A program made the position numbers and the translations under genes. The notes beneath the pieces are model-generated. The model searched no databases. It worked only from the letters and a program-made list of their open reading frames with translations, and had not been told where the DNA came from. 64,000 bases of DNA. Source: Prevotella sp. Lineage in GTDB: Bacteria; Bacteroidota; Bacteroidia; Bacteroidales; Bacteroidaceae. How positions within the stretch are numbered: position 1 is the stretch's first letter; every line of letters starts with the position of its first letter. Of this stretch, positions 10,638 through 18,483 are shown one piece after another. The stretch covers positions 1 to 64,000 of the forward strand of contig JAGAPR010000029.1 in the NCBI GenBank assembly GCA_017623155.1, in the 5' to 3' direction.

Positions 10638-11033
10638 ATGACAGATCCAATAGCAGATTATCTGACGAGGTTGAGAAATGCAATCATGGCTCATCACCGT
10701 GTTGTTGAAGTTCCCGCCTCAAACTTGAAGAAGGAGATAACCAAGATCCTCTTTGAGAAGGGATACATCCTAAATTACAAGTTTGTAGAGGATGGTCCAC
10801 AAGGAACAATTAAAGTGGCATTGAAGTACAATCCTGCAACAAAGGAGAATGCAATTAAATGCCTTAAAAGAGTGTCCACACCGGGCTTGCGTAAGTATAC
10901 CGGTTACAAAGACATGCCGAGAGTAATTAACGGATTAGGTATAGCAATATTATCTACATCCAAAGGTGTAATGACAGACAAAGAAGCCGCTGACTTGAAA
11001 ATAGGTGGTGAAGTTCTTTGCTATGTATATTAA
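10638..11033 (+). CDS. rpsH: 30S ribosomal protein S8
   Basis: 131 residues. S8 binds the central domain of 16S rRNA. In E. coli it represses the spc operon; the binding site was not recognised here. Markers are MTDPIADYLTRLRNAIMA and the end GLGIAILSTSKGVMTDKEA. It is followed by a GGAGG ribosome binding site and rplF. Confidence 0.97.
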   Translation: MTDPIADYLTRLRNAIMAHHRVVEVPASNLKKEITKILFEKGYILNYKFVEDGPQGTIKVALKYNPATKENAIKCLKRVSTPGLRKYTGYKDMPRVINGLGIAILSTSKGVMTDKEAADLKIGGEVLCYVY

Positions 11034-11048
11034 TTGGAGGATTTGTAT

Positions 11049-11615
11049 ATGTCAAGAATAGGAAAATTACCAATTAGTATTCCTGCGGGAGTAACTGTTA
11101 CACAAAATGCGGGTGTAGTGTCTGTGAAAGGTCCTAAGGGAGAGCTTTCTCAGAAAGTGGATCCTTCTATAATTGTAAATATTACAGATGGTCATATTGT
11201 CTTTGAGATAGATGAGAACAATCCCGTTAACTACAAGCAGAAGCAGGCTTTTCACGGCCTCTATCGTGCTCTTGTTAATAACATGGTTGTAGGAGTGAGC
11301 GAAGGTTATAAGAAAGTGCTTGAACTTGTCGGTGTTGGTTATCGTGTATCAAACCAAGGTAATCTCATTGAATTCTCACTTGGTTATACTCACCCGATTT
11401 TTATCCAGCTTCCCGCAGAAGTGAAAGTGGAGACAAAATCGGAGAGAAACCAAAATCCAATCATCATTCTTGAGTCTTGCGATAAAGCATTGCTGGGTCT
11501 TATTTGTGCAAAAATTCGTTCTTTCCGTATGCCGGAGCCTTATAAGGGTAAAGGTATATTATTCCAAGGCGAAGTTATTCGCAGAAAGTCTGGTAAATCG
11601 GCTTCAGCTAAGTAA
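11049..11615 (+). CDS. rplF: 50S ribosomal protein L6
   Basis: 188 residues from the ATG at 11049 (MSRIGKLPISIPAG), which is the family's usual start and has GGAGG at 11036-11040. An in-frame TTG at 11034 would add five unsupported residues. L6 lies by the sarcin-ricin loop and the factor-binding site. The segment GVSEGYKKVLELVGVGYR is diagnostic. Confidence 0.97.
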   Translation: MSRIGKLPISIPAGVTVTQNAGVVSVKGPKGELSQKVDPSIIVNITDGHIVFEIDENNPVNYKQKQAFHGLYRALVNNMVVGVSEGYKKVLELVGVGYRVSNQGNLIEFSLGYTHPIFIQLPAEVKVETKSERNQNPIIILESCDKALLGLICAKIRSFRMPEPYKGKGILFQGEVIRRKSGKSASAK

Positions 11616-11633
11616 CTTTAATAAATTACGATT

Positions 11634-11978
11634 ATGACAACAAAGAAAGTAGAAAGACGAATAAAGATAAAATACAGAATTCGTAAGAGTATATTCGGAA
11701 CCGCTGAACGTCCGCGTATGAGTGTTTTCCGTAGCAATAAGCAAATATATGTTCAAGTTATAAACGATCAAAACGGAACGACTCTTGCATCTGCTTCTTC
11801 ATTAGGTATGGAAGCTATGCCGAAGATACAACAAGCAGAGAAAGTTGGTGAACTCGTGGCAAAGAAAGCCATTGAAGCCGGAATTTCTGCAGTGGTATTT
11901 GATCGTAATGGTTATCTCTATCATGGGCGCGTGAAGCAACTTGCTGATGGAGCTCGTAAGGGTGGTCTCAAATTTTAA
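11634..11978 (+). CDS. rplR: 50S ribosomal protein L18
   Basis: 114 residues. L18 binds 5S rRNA together with L5 and L25. Markers are [20 protein letters not shown] near the start and [20 protein letters not shown] near the end. rpsE starts 6 bp later. Confidence 0.97.
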   Translation: MTTKKVERRIKIKYRIRKSIFGTAERPRMSVFRSNKQIYVQVINDQNGTTLASASSLGMEAMPKIQQAEKVGELVAKKAIEAGISAVVFDRNGYLYHGRVKQLADGARKGGLKF

Positions 11979-11984
11979 ACGATT

Positions 11985-12497
11985 ATGGCAATGAATAAAG
12001 TAAGAATAAATAGTGACATTGAGTTAAAAGATAGGTTAGTTGCTATAAACCGTGTTACAAAGGTAACAAAGGGAGGACGTACTTTTACATTTGCGGCTAT
12101 TGTCGTTGTCGGTGACGGTAACGGTGTTATTGGCTGGGGATTAGGTAAAGCCGGCGAAGTAACAGCTGCCATTGCTAAGGGTGTAGAGGCTGCAAAGAAG
12201 AACTTGGTGAAAGTTCCTGTATTGAAAGGAACTATTCCTCATGAGATTGAAGCTCGTTTTGGCGGTGCACAAGTATTTTTGAAGCCGGCTGCGGCAGGTA
12301 CCGGACTTGTGGCCGGTGGTGCAATGCGTGCCGTGCTTGATAGTGTAGGTGTTAAAGATGTCTTAGCTAAGTCAAAAGGCTCTTCTAACCCTCACAATCT
12401 TGTAAAAGCTACAATTTTTGCGCTGACTCAAATGAGAGATGCCTATACCATCGCTGGTACCCGTGGAATAAGTATGGAGAAAGTTTTTAGAGGATAA
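11985..12497 (+). CDS. rpsE: 30S ribosomal protein S5
   Basis: 170 residues. S5 shapes the mRNA entry channel and affects decoding accuracy. Its double-stranded-RNA-binding fold is seen as [19 protein letters not shown] and [17 protein letters not shown]. The [19 protein letters not shown] stretch is diagnostic for the C-terminal domain. rpmD starts 11 bp later behind AAGGAG. Confidence 0.98.
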   Translation: MAMNKVRINSDIELKDRLVAINRVTKVTKGGRTFTFAAIVVVGDGNGVIGWGLGKAGEVTAAIAKGVEAAKKNLVKVPVLKGTIPHEIEARFGGAQVFLKPAAAGTGLVAGGAMRAVLDSVGVKDVLAKSKGSSNPHNLVKATIFALTQMRDAYTIAGTRGISMEKVFRG

Positions 12498-12508
12498 GGA
12501 GATTAGAT

Positions 12509-12685
12509 ATGTCAACAATTAAGATTAAGCAAATAAAGAGTAAAATAGGTGCTCCTGCTGACCAGAAGCGTACACTTGAAGCATTAGGTCTGCATAAGAT
12601 TGCTCAGGTTGTAGAAAAAGAGGATACTCCTTCTATCCGTGGAATGATACGCAAGGTACACCATTTGGTAACTGTGATAGACTAA
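12509..12685 (+). CDS. rpmD: 50S ribosomal protein L30
   Basis: 58 residues, short but of normal size for L30. The protein begins [16 protein letters not shown] and continues with [13 protein letters not shown] and [16 protein letters not shown], all family features. AAGGAG lies 7-12 bases before the ATG. It occupies the expected place between rpsE and rplO. Confidence 0.95.
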   Translation: MSTIKIKQIKSKIGAPADQKRTLEALGLHKIAQVVEKEDTPSIRGMIRKVHHLVTVID

Positions 12686-12708
12686 TTATTAATAAAATAG
12701 ATTTAATT

Positions 12709-13155
12709 ATGAAACTACATAATTTAAAGCCGGCAGAAGGCTCTACACATTCACGTCGTAGAATAGGTCGCGGACCGGGTTCCGGTTTAGGCGGTACCTC
12801 TACTCGTGGTCATAAAGGTGCCAAAGCAAGATCTGGTTATAAAAGAAAGATAGGTTTTGAGGGAGGACAGATGCCTCTCCAACGCCGTATCCCGAAAGCT
12901 GGATTTAAGAACATTAACCATAAGGAGTATTTTGCAGTAAATCTGTCTACTCTTCAGAGACTTGCTGAGGAGAAGAACCTTTCAAAGATAGGAATTGCAG
13001 AATTAGTAGCCGCAGGATTGACAAATGGCAGAGAGCTGGTGAAAATCCTTGGTAATGGTGAATTGACAGCAAAACTTGATGTTGAAGCAAACGCTTTCTC
13101 AAAGACAGCTGAGGAGGCAATTAAGGCAGTAGGTGGTAACGCAACAATAATCTAA
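12709..13155 (+). CDS. rplO: 50S ribosomal protein L15
   Basis: 148 residues. L15 is a late-assembly protein with a glycine- and arginine-rich N-terminal tail that threads into 23S rRNA: RIGRGPGSGLGGTSTRG (residues about 19-35) and KIGFEGGQMPLQRRIPK. secY follows after 4 bp, so expression is likely coupled. Confidence 0.97.
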   Translation: MKLHNLKPAEGSTHSRRRIGRGPGSGLGGTSTRGHKGAKARSGYKRKIGFEGGQMPLQRRIPKAGFKNINHKEYFAVNLSTLQRLAEEKNLSKIGIAELVAAGLTNGRELVKILGNGELTAKLDVEANAFSKTAEEAIKAVGGNATII

Positions 13156-13159
13156 GAAA

Positions 13160-14503
13160 ATGAAGAAGTTAATTGAGACACTAAAGAACATTTGGAAAGT
13201 AGAAGATTTGCGTCAACGCATTCTTATCGCTCTTCTTTTTACGGCTATTTATCGTTTCGGCTCGTTTGTTGTACTTCCGGGTATAAATCCGGGTATGTTG
13301 GATAAATTGCAGTCGCAGACTCAGGGCGGTTTGATGTCTCTTTTGGACATGTTCTCTGGTGGAGCATTTTCCAATGCGTCTATTTTCGCTTTGGGTATAA
13401 TGCCTTACATCTCAGCTTCTATCGTTATGCAAATTCTTGCCATGACTGTACCTTATTTTCAGAAGATGCAGCGTGAAGGAGAAAGTGGACGTAAAAAGAT
13501 TAGTATGTACACTCGTTGGCTTACAGTTGGAATATTGTTGTTCCAAGCTCCGAGTTATTTGTTCAATCTTAAAATGCAGGCCGGTGCGGCTTTGGCCACC
13601 GGTGTGTCTTGGACAATGTTTATAATTTCGTCTACTATAATCCTTGCGGCAGGAAGTATGTTCGTCCTTTGGTTGGGTGAGCGCATTACAGATAAAGGAA
13701 TTGGTAATGGTATCTCTATAATAATTATGGTAGGAATTATAGCTCGTCTTCCGCAGGCGTTTATTCAGGAGTTGGCTTCTCGCTTTACTTCTGCGACCGG
13801 TGGAGGTCTGGTTATGTTCATGGTAGAGATAATCATTCTTTTCTGTGTTGTTTGTGCGGCTATTGTTTTGGTACAAGGAACGCGTAAAGTTCCTGTACAA
13901 TATGCAAAGCGTCTTGTTGGTAATAAGCAATATGGAGGAGCACGTCAGTATATTCCTCTGAAGCTGTTCGCAGCCAATGTCATGCCGATAATTTTTGCGC
14001 AAGCGTTGATGTTTATACCATTGGCTATTGTTCAGTATTCATCACAAGAGAATGCTAATTGGGTTGTACGCTCAATGTTGGATCATCGTAGTTGGTTGTA
14101 TAATGTGATATTTGCTTTCTTGATAATAGCATTTACATATTTCTATACGGCTATTACTTTAAATCCGACTCAAATGGCAGAAGACATGAAGCGTAACAAT
14201 GGATTTATTCCCGGTGTGAAACCGGGCAAGGATACGGCAGATTATATAGACAATGTTATGTCTCGTATAACATTCCCGGGTTCATTGTTTATTGCTTTTA
14301 TTGCTATTATGCCGGCTCTTGCGGGATTACTTCAAGTACAAGATGCTTTTGCACAGTTCTTTGGTGGAACGTCATTGTTGATTCTTATTGGAGTTGTGCT
14401 TGACACACTTCAACAAATAGAGAGTCATTTGCTCATGCGTCATTATGACGGATTGCTTAATTCCGGACGTATTCATGGCCGTAGTGGGGTAACCGCATAT
14501 TGA
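13160..14503 (+). CDS. secY: Sec translocon subunit SecY
   Basis: 447 residues with about ten membrane segments. SecY forms the protein-conducting channel of the inner membrane with SecE and SecG. Markers include YRFGSFVVLPGINP near the start, GIMPYISASIVMQIL (second segment) and the conserved cytosolic loop RKVPVQYAKR near residue 240 that contacts ribosomes and SecA. It is the last gene before a 296-bp gap in which methionine aminopeptidase (map) would be expected. Confidence 0.98.
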   Translation: MKKLIETLKNIWKVEDLRQRILIALLFTAIYRFGSFVVLPGINPGMLDKLQSQTQGGLMSLLDMFSGGAFSNASIFALGIMPYISASIVMQILAMTVPYFQKMQREGESGRKKISMYTRWLTVGILLFQAPSYLFNLKMQAGAALATGVSWTMFIISSTIILAAGSMFVLWLGERITDKGIGNGISIIIMVGIIARLPQAFIQELASRFTSATGGGLVMFMVEIIILFCVVCAAIVLVQGTRKVPVQYAKRLVGNKQYGGARQYIPLKLFAANVMPIIFAQALMFIPLAIVQYSSQENANWVVRSMLDHRSWLYNVIFAFLIIAFTYFYTAITLNPTQMAEDMKRNNGFIPGVKPGKDTADYIDNVMSRITFPGSLFIAFIAIMPALAGLLQVQDAFAQFFGGTSLLILIGVVLDTLQQIESHLLMRHYDGLLNSGRIHGRSGVTAY

Positions 14504-14799
14504 TGATAATTTCACTTGGAATTTCTTAGACAGAGGAAGAATAAATGCTGGGCGTCAGGACTATTTGATGTTACAGTGATACGCTAAAAAGACTGATTCA
14601 TAAGTCGAGGGTGACGACCCTCAAGGTGGATTGATTGGAATGTGAAAAAGCGATTAATACATTTAGAGGGTCGTCTCATTAAACTTTATGGTAGGTTGGG
14701 TGTCTATAATAAAAATAATGTTTATATTGTGAATATTAGAAGATACAATGGCGGATTTATCTTTGTTTGAAAGAAACGTTTAGAAGTAAATTAAAAAGT
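14504..14799 (+). promoter_or_regulatory. Structured spacer between secY and infA, lacking map
   Basis: No gene of convincing length is present. GAGGGTGACGACCCTC at 14607-14622 is a local hairpin. Its right half (GACGACCCTC, 14613-14622) can pair instead with GAGGGTCGTC at 14666-14675, a perfect 10-bp match. The two pairings exclude each other, as in attenuators or other RNA switches. No T-run follows either stem directly. The remaining part is AT-rich up to the infA start. Bacteroides genomes as I know them have map here. Confidence 0.4.
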
Positions 14800-15018
14800 A
14801 TGGCAAAACAGTCTGCAATAGAACAGGATGGAACAATAGTAGAGTCTCTCTCGAATGCGATGTTCCGTGTAGAACTTGAGAATGGGGTTCAAATCATTGC
14901 TCATATATCGGGTAAGATGAGAATGCACTATATTAAAATTCTTCCGGGAGATAAGGTGAAGGTTGAGATGAGTCCTTATGATTTGACAAAGGGTAGAATT
15001 GTATTTAGATACAAATAA
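14800..15018 (+). CDS. infA: Translation initiation factor IF-1
   Basis: 72 residues from the ATG at 14800 ([17 protein letters not shown]), the family's usual start; an in-frame TTG at 14767 would add 11 unlikely residues. IF-1 is an OB-fold protein that blocks the A site during initiation. The core motifs [19 protein letters not shown] and [20 protein letters not shown] (each a single stretch in the protein) are intact. Confidence 0.97.
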   Translation: MAKQSAIEQDGTIVESLSNAMFRVELENGVQIIAHISGKMRMHYIKILPGDKVKVEMSPYDLTKGRIVFRYK

Positions 15019-15031
15019 ACAATAGAGAAAT

Positions 15032-15148
15032 ATGAAGACAAGAGCATCATTGAAAAGACGTAACGCCGACTGCAAGATTGTACGTCGTAAAGGACGTCTG
15101 TTCGTTATCAACAAGAAAAACCCTAAGTACAAGATGCGTCAGGGTTAA
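15032..15148 (+). CDS. rpmJ: 50S ribosomal protein L36
   Basis: 38 residues: [17 protein letters not shown], then [17 protein letters not shown] and MRQG. The typical zinc-ribbon spacing of Cys and His is only partly kept (one Cys at residue 14, no second Cys pair), as in zinc-independent L36 forms. It begins 13 bp after infA and precedes rpsM by 31 bp. Confidence 0.95.
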   Translation: MKTRASLKRRNADCKIVRRKGRLFVINKKNPKYKMRQG

Positions 15149-15179
15149 TTATTAATCAATTTTTTATTTAAACATTACA

Positions 15180-15560
15180 ATGGCAATAAGAATTGTTGGA
15201 GTAGATTTGCCCCAAGAGAAGCGTGGCGAAATCGCATTGACTTATATCTATGGTATAGGTCGAAGTAGTTCAGCAAAGATATTGGATAAGGCCGGCGTGA
15301 GCCGTGACTTGAAGGTCAGCGAGTGGACTGACGATCAGGCAGCTAAAATCCGTGAAATTATCGGTGCTGAATTCAAAGTGGAAGGTGATCTCCGTTCAGA
15401 GATCCAATTGAATATCAAGCGACTGATGGATATTGGTTGCTATCGTGGAGTTCGTCATCGTAACGGTCTTCCTGTTCGCGGTCAGAGCACAAAGAACAAT
15501 GCTCGTACACGTAAGGGAAAGAAGAAGACTGTTGCAAACAAGAAGAAAGCCACTAAATAA
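15180..15560 (+). CDS. rpsM: 30S ribosomal protein S13
   Basis: 126 residues. S13 is in the head of the small subunit and contacts the P-site tRNA. Markers are [29 protein letters not shown] and [20 protein letters not shown]. It starts the alpha cluster (rpsM, rpsK, rpsD, rpoA, rplQ). Confidence 0.98.
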   Translation: MAIRIVGVDLPQEKRGEIALTYIYGIGRSSSAKILDKAGVSRDLKVSEWTDDQAAKIREIIGAEFKVEGDLRSEIQLNIKRLMDIGCYRGVRHRNGLPVRGQSTKNNARTRKGKKKTVANKKKATK

Positions 15561-15584
15561 TTAACGCATTAAGAATTTAGAATT

Positions 15585-15974
15585 ATGGCAAAGAAAACAG
15601 TCACTTCAAAGAAAAGAAATGTAAAGGTTGACGCTATCGGACAACTTCACGTTCATAGCTCTTTCAACAATATTATAGTATCTTTGGCAAACGGAGAGGG
15701 TCAGGTTATTTCTTGGTCTTCAGCCGGCAAGATGGGCTTCCGTGGCTCAAAGAAGAACACTCCTTACGCTGCTCAGATGGCAGCAGAGGATTGCGCAAAG
15801 GTCGCTTTTGATCTCGGTCTGCGCAAGGTTAAGGCATACGTTAAGGGTCCGGGTAACGGACGTGAGTCTGCAATCCGTGCCGTGCATGGAGCAGGTATAG
15901 AGGTAATGGAGATTATCGATGTTACTCCGCTGCCGCACAATGGCTGCCGCCCTCCGAAGAGAAGAAGAGTATAG
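15585..15974 (+). CDS. rpsK: 30S ribosomal protein S11
   Basis: 129 residues. S11 lies on the platform of the small subunit near the exit site. The segments [38 protein letters not shown] and [16 protein letters not shown] at the C-terminus are diagnostic. Confidence 0.98.
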   Translation: MAKKTVTSKKRNVKVDAIGQLHVHSSFNNIIVSLANGEGQVISWSSAGKMGFRGSKKNTPYAAQMAAEDCAKVAFDLGLRKVKAYVKGPGNGRESAIRAVHGAGIEVMEIIDVTPLPHNGCRPPKRRRV

Positions 15975-16016
15975 TATTTACTATTGTTGATAAAACAAGT
16001 TTAAAGCAAAAAAATT

Positions 16017-16622
16017 ATGGCAAGATATATTGGACCGAAATCAAAGATCGCGCGTCGTTTTGGTGAGCCCATTTTCGGCGCAGACAAAGTTTTGTCCCGG
16101 AGAAACTTCCCTCCCGGACAGCATGGCAATAACCGTCGCAGGAAGACATCCGAGTACGGTGTCATGTTGGCAGAGAAGCAGAAAGCCAAGTATACATATG
16201 GAGTGCTTGAGCGTCAGTTCCGTAACATGTTTGAGCATGCAGCAAAGGCAGACGGTATTACCGGTGAGGTTCTTTTGCAGAATCTCGAGTGCCGTCTTGA
16301 CAATGTAGTGTTCCGTCTTGGTATAGCACCTACACGTGCTGCTGCTCGTCAGCTTGTTGGTCACAAGCATATAACAGTTGACGGTGCTGTCGTAAACATT
16401 CCTTCATATTCGGTTAAGCCCGGTCAAGTGATAGCTGTTCGTGAGAAGTCAAAATCTCTTGAAGTCATTGAAGCTGCACTTGCAGGTTTTAATCATAGTA
16501 AATATCCTTGGATAGAGTGGGATGACAATACAAAGAGCGGTAAACTCCTTCACAAGCCGGAGCGTGCCGACATCCCTGAGAATATTAAGGAACAGTTAAT
16601 CGTTGAGTTGTACTCTAAATAA
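16017..16622 (+). CDS. rpsD: 30S ribosomal protein S4
   Basis: 201 residues. S4 nucleates assembly of the 5' domain of 16S rRNA and in E. coli represses the alpha operon. The S4 RNA-binding domain is seen as [20 protein letters not shown] and [20 protein letters not shown]. No zinc-binding Cys cluster is visible at the N-terminus. rpoA follows after 12 bp. Confidence 0.98.
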   Translation: MARYIGPKSKIARRFGEPIFGADKVLSRRNFPPGQHGNNRRRKTSEYGVMLAEKQKAKYTYGVLERQFRNMFEHAAKADGITGEVLLQNLECRLDNVVFRLGIAPTRAAARQLVGHKHITVDGAVVNIPSYSVKPGQVIAVREKSKSLEVIEAALAGFNHSKYPWIEWDDNTKSGKLLHKPERADIPENIKEQLIVELYSK

Positions 16623-16634
16623 ATCATTAAATTA

Positions 16635-17627
16635 ATGGCGATATTAGCATTTCAAAAACCTGATAAAGTCGTAATGTTGGAGGCCAGTGACAAATTCGGC
16701 AAGTTCGAGTTTCGTCCGTTAGAGCCGGGCTTTGGTGTTACAATAGGTAACTCCTTGCGCCGCATTCTTCTTTCTTCACTCGAAGGTTATGCTATTAATA
16801 CAATACGCATAGCAGGTGTGGAGCATGAATTCTCATCAGTATCCGGTGTAAAAGAAGATGTGACTAACATTATATTGAATCTTAAGCAAGTAAGATTCAA
16901 GCAAGTAGTAGAAGAATTCGAGAATGAAAAAGTAAGTATTACAGTCGAGAATTCTACAGAGTTTAAGGCTGGTGATATAGGCAAGTATCTGACTGGATTT
17001 GAAGTGTTAAACCCTGATTTGGTGATTTGTCATTTAGACTCAAAAGCCTCGATGCAGATAGATCTTACTATCAATAAGGGCCGCGGATATGTTCCTGCGG
17101 ATGAGAATCGTGAGTTCTGCACCGATGTTAATGTAATTCCGATTGATTCTATCTACACTCCGATACGTAACGTCAAATATGCAGTTGAGCCATATCGTGT
17201 CGAGCAAAAGACCGACTATGACAAGCTTATATTGGAAGTTACGACGGATGGTTCCATTCACCCGAAAGACGCACTTAAAGAAGCTGCAAAAATCCTTATT
17301 TATCATTTCATGTTGTTCTCAGATGAGAAGATAACACTTGAGAACGCCGATATGGATGGTAACCAAGAGTTTGACGAAGAAGTCTTGCACATGCGCCAAT
17401 TGCTTAAGACACGTCTTGTAGACATGAACCTCAGTGTCCGTGCCCTCAACTGTCTTAAAGCTGCCGATGTCGATACATTAGGCGATTTGGTACAGTACAA
17501 TAAGACCGACCTTCTTAAGTTCCGTAATTTCGGTAAGAAATCGCTCACAGAGCTTGATGATTTGCTCGAGAGTCTGAATCTGTCGTTTGGAACCGACATT
17601 TCTAAGTACAAATTAGATAAAGAATAA
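16635..17627 (+). CDS. rpoA: RNA polymerase alpha subunit
   Basis: 330 residues. The alpha subunit dimerises to start polymerase assembly and its C-terminal domain binds regulators and upstream promoter DNA. The N-terminal domain shows [20 protein letters not shown] (residues about 26-45). The C-terminal helix-hairpin-helix domain shows [20 protein letters not shown] (about 262-281) and [13 protein letters not shown]. It lies 6 bp before rplQ. Confidence 0.98.
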   Translation: MAILAFQKPDKVVMLEASDKFGKFEFRPLEPGFGVTIGNSLRRILLSSLEGYAINTIRIAGVEHEFSSVSGVKEDVTNIILNLKQVRFKQVVEEFENEKVSITVENSTEFKAGDIGKYLTGFEVLNPDLVICHLDSKASMQIDLTINKGRGYVPADENREFCTDVNVIPIDSIYTPIRNVKYAVEPYRVEQKTDYDKLILEVTTDGSIHPKDALKEAAKILIYHFMLFSDEKITLENADMDGNQEFDEEVLHMRQLLKTRLVDMNLSVRALNCLKAADVDTLGDLVQYNKTDLLKFRNFGKKSLTELDDLLESLNLSFGTDISKYKLDKE

Positions 17628-17633
17628 CAAAAA

Positions 17634-18140
17634 ATGAGACATAATAAGAAATTCAACCATTTAGGTCGTACTGCATCTCATCGTGAGGCGATGCTCGCAA
17701 ACATGGCCATTTCGCTGATAATGCACAAAAGAATCACTACGACCGTAGCCAAGGCCAAAGCCTTGAAAAAGTACGTTGAGCCGTTGATAACACGCTCAAA
17801 GGACGATACGACAAATTCACGTCGTGTAGTGTTCCGTCATCTGCAGAATAAATACGCTTTGAAAGAGCTTTTCGGAGAAGTTTCTGCAAAGGTTGGCGAC
17901 CGTCCCGGTGGATACACACGTATTATCAAACTTGGAACACGTCAAGGCGATGCTGCTCAGATTTGCTTCATTGAGCTTGTAGATTTCGATGAAAACATGG
18001 CTAAGACCACGACAAAGAAGAAAGCTACACGTCGTTCTCGCAAGGCAACAAAGGCCGAGGCAGAAGCACCAGTTGCAGAGGAAACGGTTGCAGAAGCCCC
18101 CGAAGCACCTGCAACAGAAGAAGCTCCAAAGGCTGAATAG
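17634..18140 (+). CDS. rplQ: 50S ribosomal protein L17 with acidic tail
   Basis: 168 residues. The first 120 or so match L17 ([39 protein letters not shown]). The rest is a low-complexity tail, first basic ([15 protein letters not shown]), then Ala/Glu/Pro-rich ([16 protein letters not shown]). Such tails are common on L17 in Bacteroidetes. It is the last gene of the translation block and is followed by a strong terminator. Confidence 0.97.
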   Translation: MRHNKKFNHLGRTASHREAMLANMAISLIMHKRITTTVAKAKALKKYVEPLITRSKDDTTNSRRVVFRHLQNKYALKELFGEVSAKVGDRPGGYTRIIKLGTRQGDAAQICFIELVDFDENMAKTTTKKKATRRSRKATKAEAEAPVAEETVAEAPEAPATEEAPKAE

Positions 18141-18173
18141 AGAATTAGAATTGACAGATCTTATATTTGATTT

Positions 18174-18205
18174 AGGCAGGCGAATGAAGTTCGCCTGCCT
18201 TTTTT
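18174..18205 (+). terminator. Rho-independent terminator after rplQ
   Basis: A perfect 11-bp stem, AGGCAGGCGAA at 18174-18184 and TTCGCCTGCCT at 18190-18200, with a 5-base loop, followed by a T-run to 18205. It ends the ribosomal protein transcript. Confidence 0.9.
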
Positions 18206-18280
18206 GTTTGTAGTTACTTAAGTAAACCAGTCTTGTTTGGATGGTTGCGCTTGTTGGTGTTGCAAGTGCGAACTGTTTAT

Positions 18281-18362
18281 AAAAAAGCCCACCGTTAAGG
18301 ACGATGGGCGAACCTAATGTTTTCACAACGGAATAATCCTTATTGTGATTTGCTTAAAATTC
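18281..18362 (-). ncRNA. tracrRNA of the type II-C CRISPR system
   Basis: The minus strand carries an anti-repeat at about 18342-18362: GAATTTTAAGC then AAATCACAATAAGG. It pairs with the first part of the crRNA repeat over 13 bp, a 1-nt bulge in the repeat, and 7 more bp. It is followed by a nexus-like region and a terminal hairpin (GCCCATCGT, 5-base loop, ACGGTGGGC, with one mismatch) at 18287-18309, and then six T residues at 18281-18286 in the minus-strand sense. The -7 box TATATTTGC at 18366-18374 places the start within a few bases of 18360, so the RNA of about 80 nt starts right at the anti-repeat. Cas9 needs this RNA for crRNA binding. The 5' end is inferred. Confidence 0.88.
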
Positions 18363-18365
18363 ACT

Positions 18366-18374
18366 GCAAATATA
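18366..18374 (-). promoter_or_regulatory. tracrRNA promoter (-7 box)
   Basis: TATATTTGC on the minus strand matches the Bacteroidetes -7 element. A TTTA about 20 bp upstream could be the -33 element. It is divergent from the cas9 promoter, and the two -7 boxes lie almost symmetrically around the palindrome ACATGT at 18394-18399. Confidence 0.7.
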
Positions 18375-18417
18375 AGAAAAAAGTATTACATAAACATGTT
18401 TTTCTTATTATTTTTTC

Positions 18418-18426
18418 TATATTTGC
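18418..18426 (+). promoter_or_regulatory. cas9-cas1-cas2 promoter (-7 box)
   Basis: TATATTTGC on the plus strand, identical to the tracrRNA -7 box on the other strand. Transcription would start near 18432, giving a leader of about 50 nt before cas9. The ACATGT palindrome 21-22 bp upstream lies between the two divergent promoters, where a shared regulator could bind (inference). Confidence 0.65.
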
Positions 18427-18483
18427 AATATAATAATGAGAAAATCAGAATAATGAACCTTATAAATCATATTAGCAGCGATT

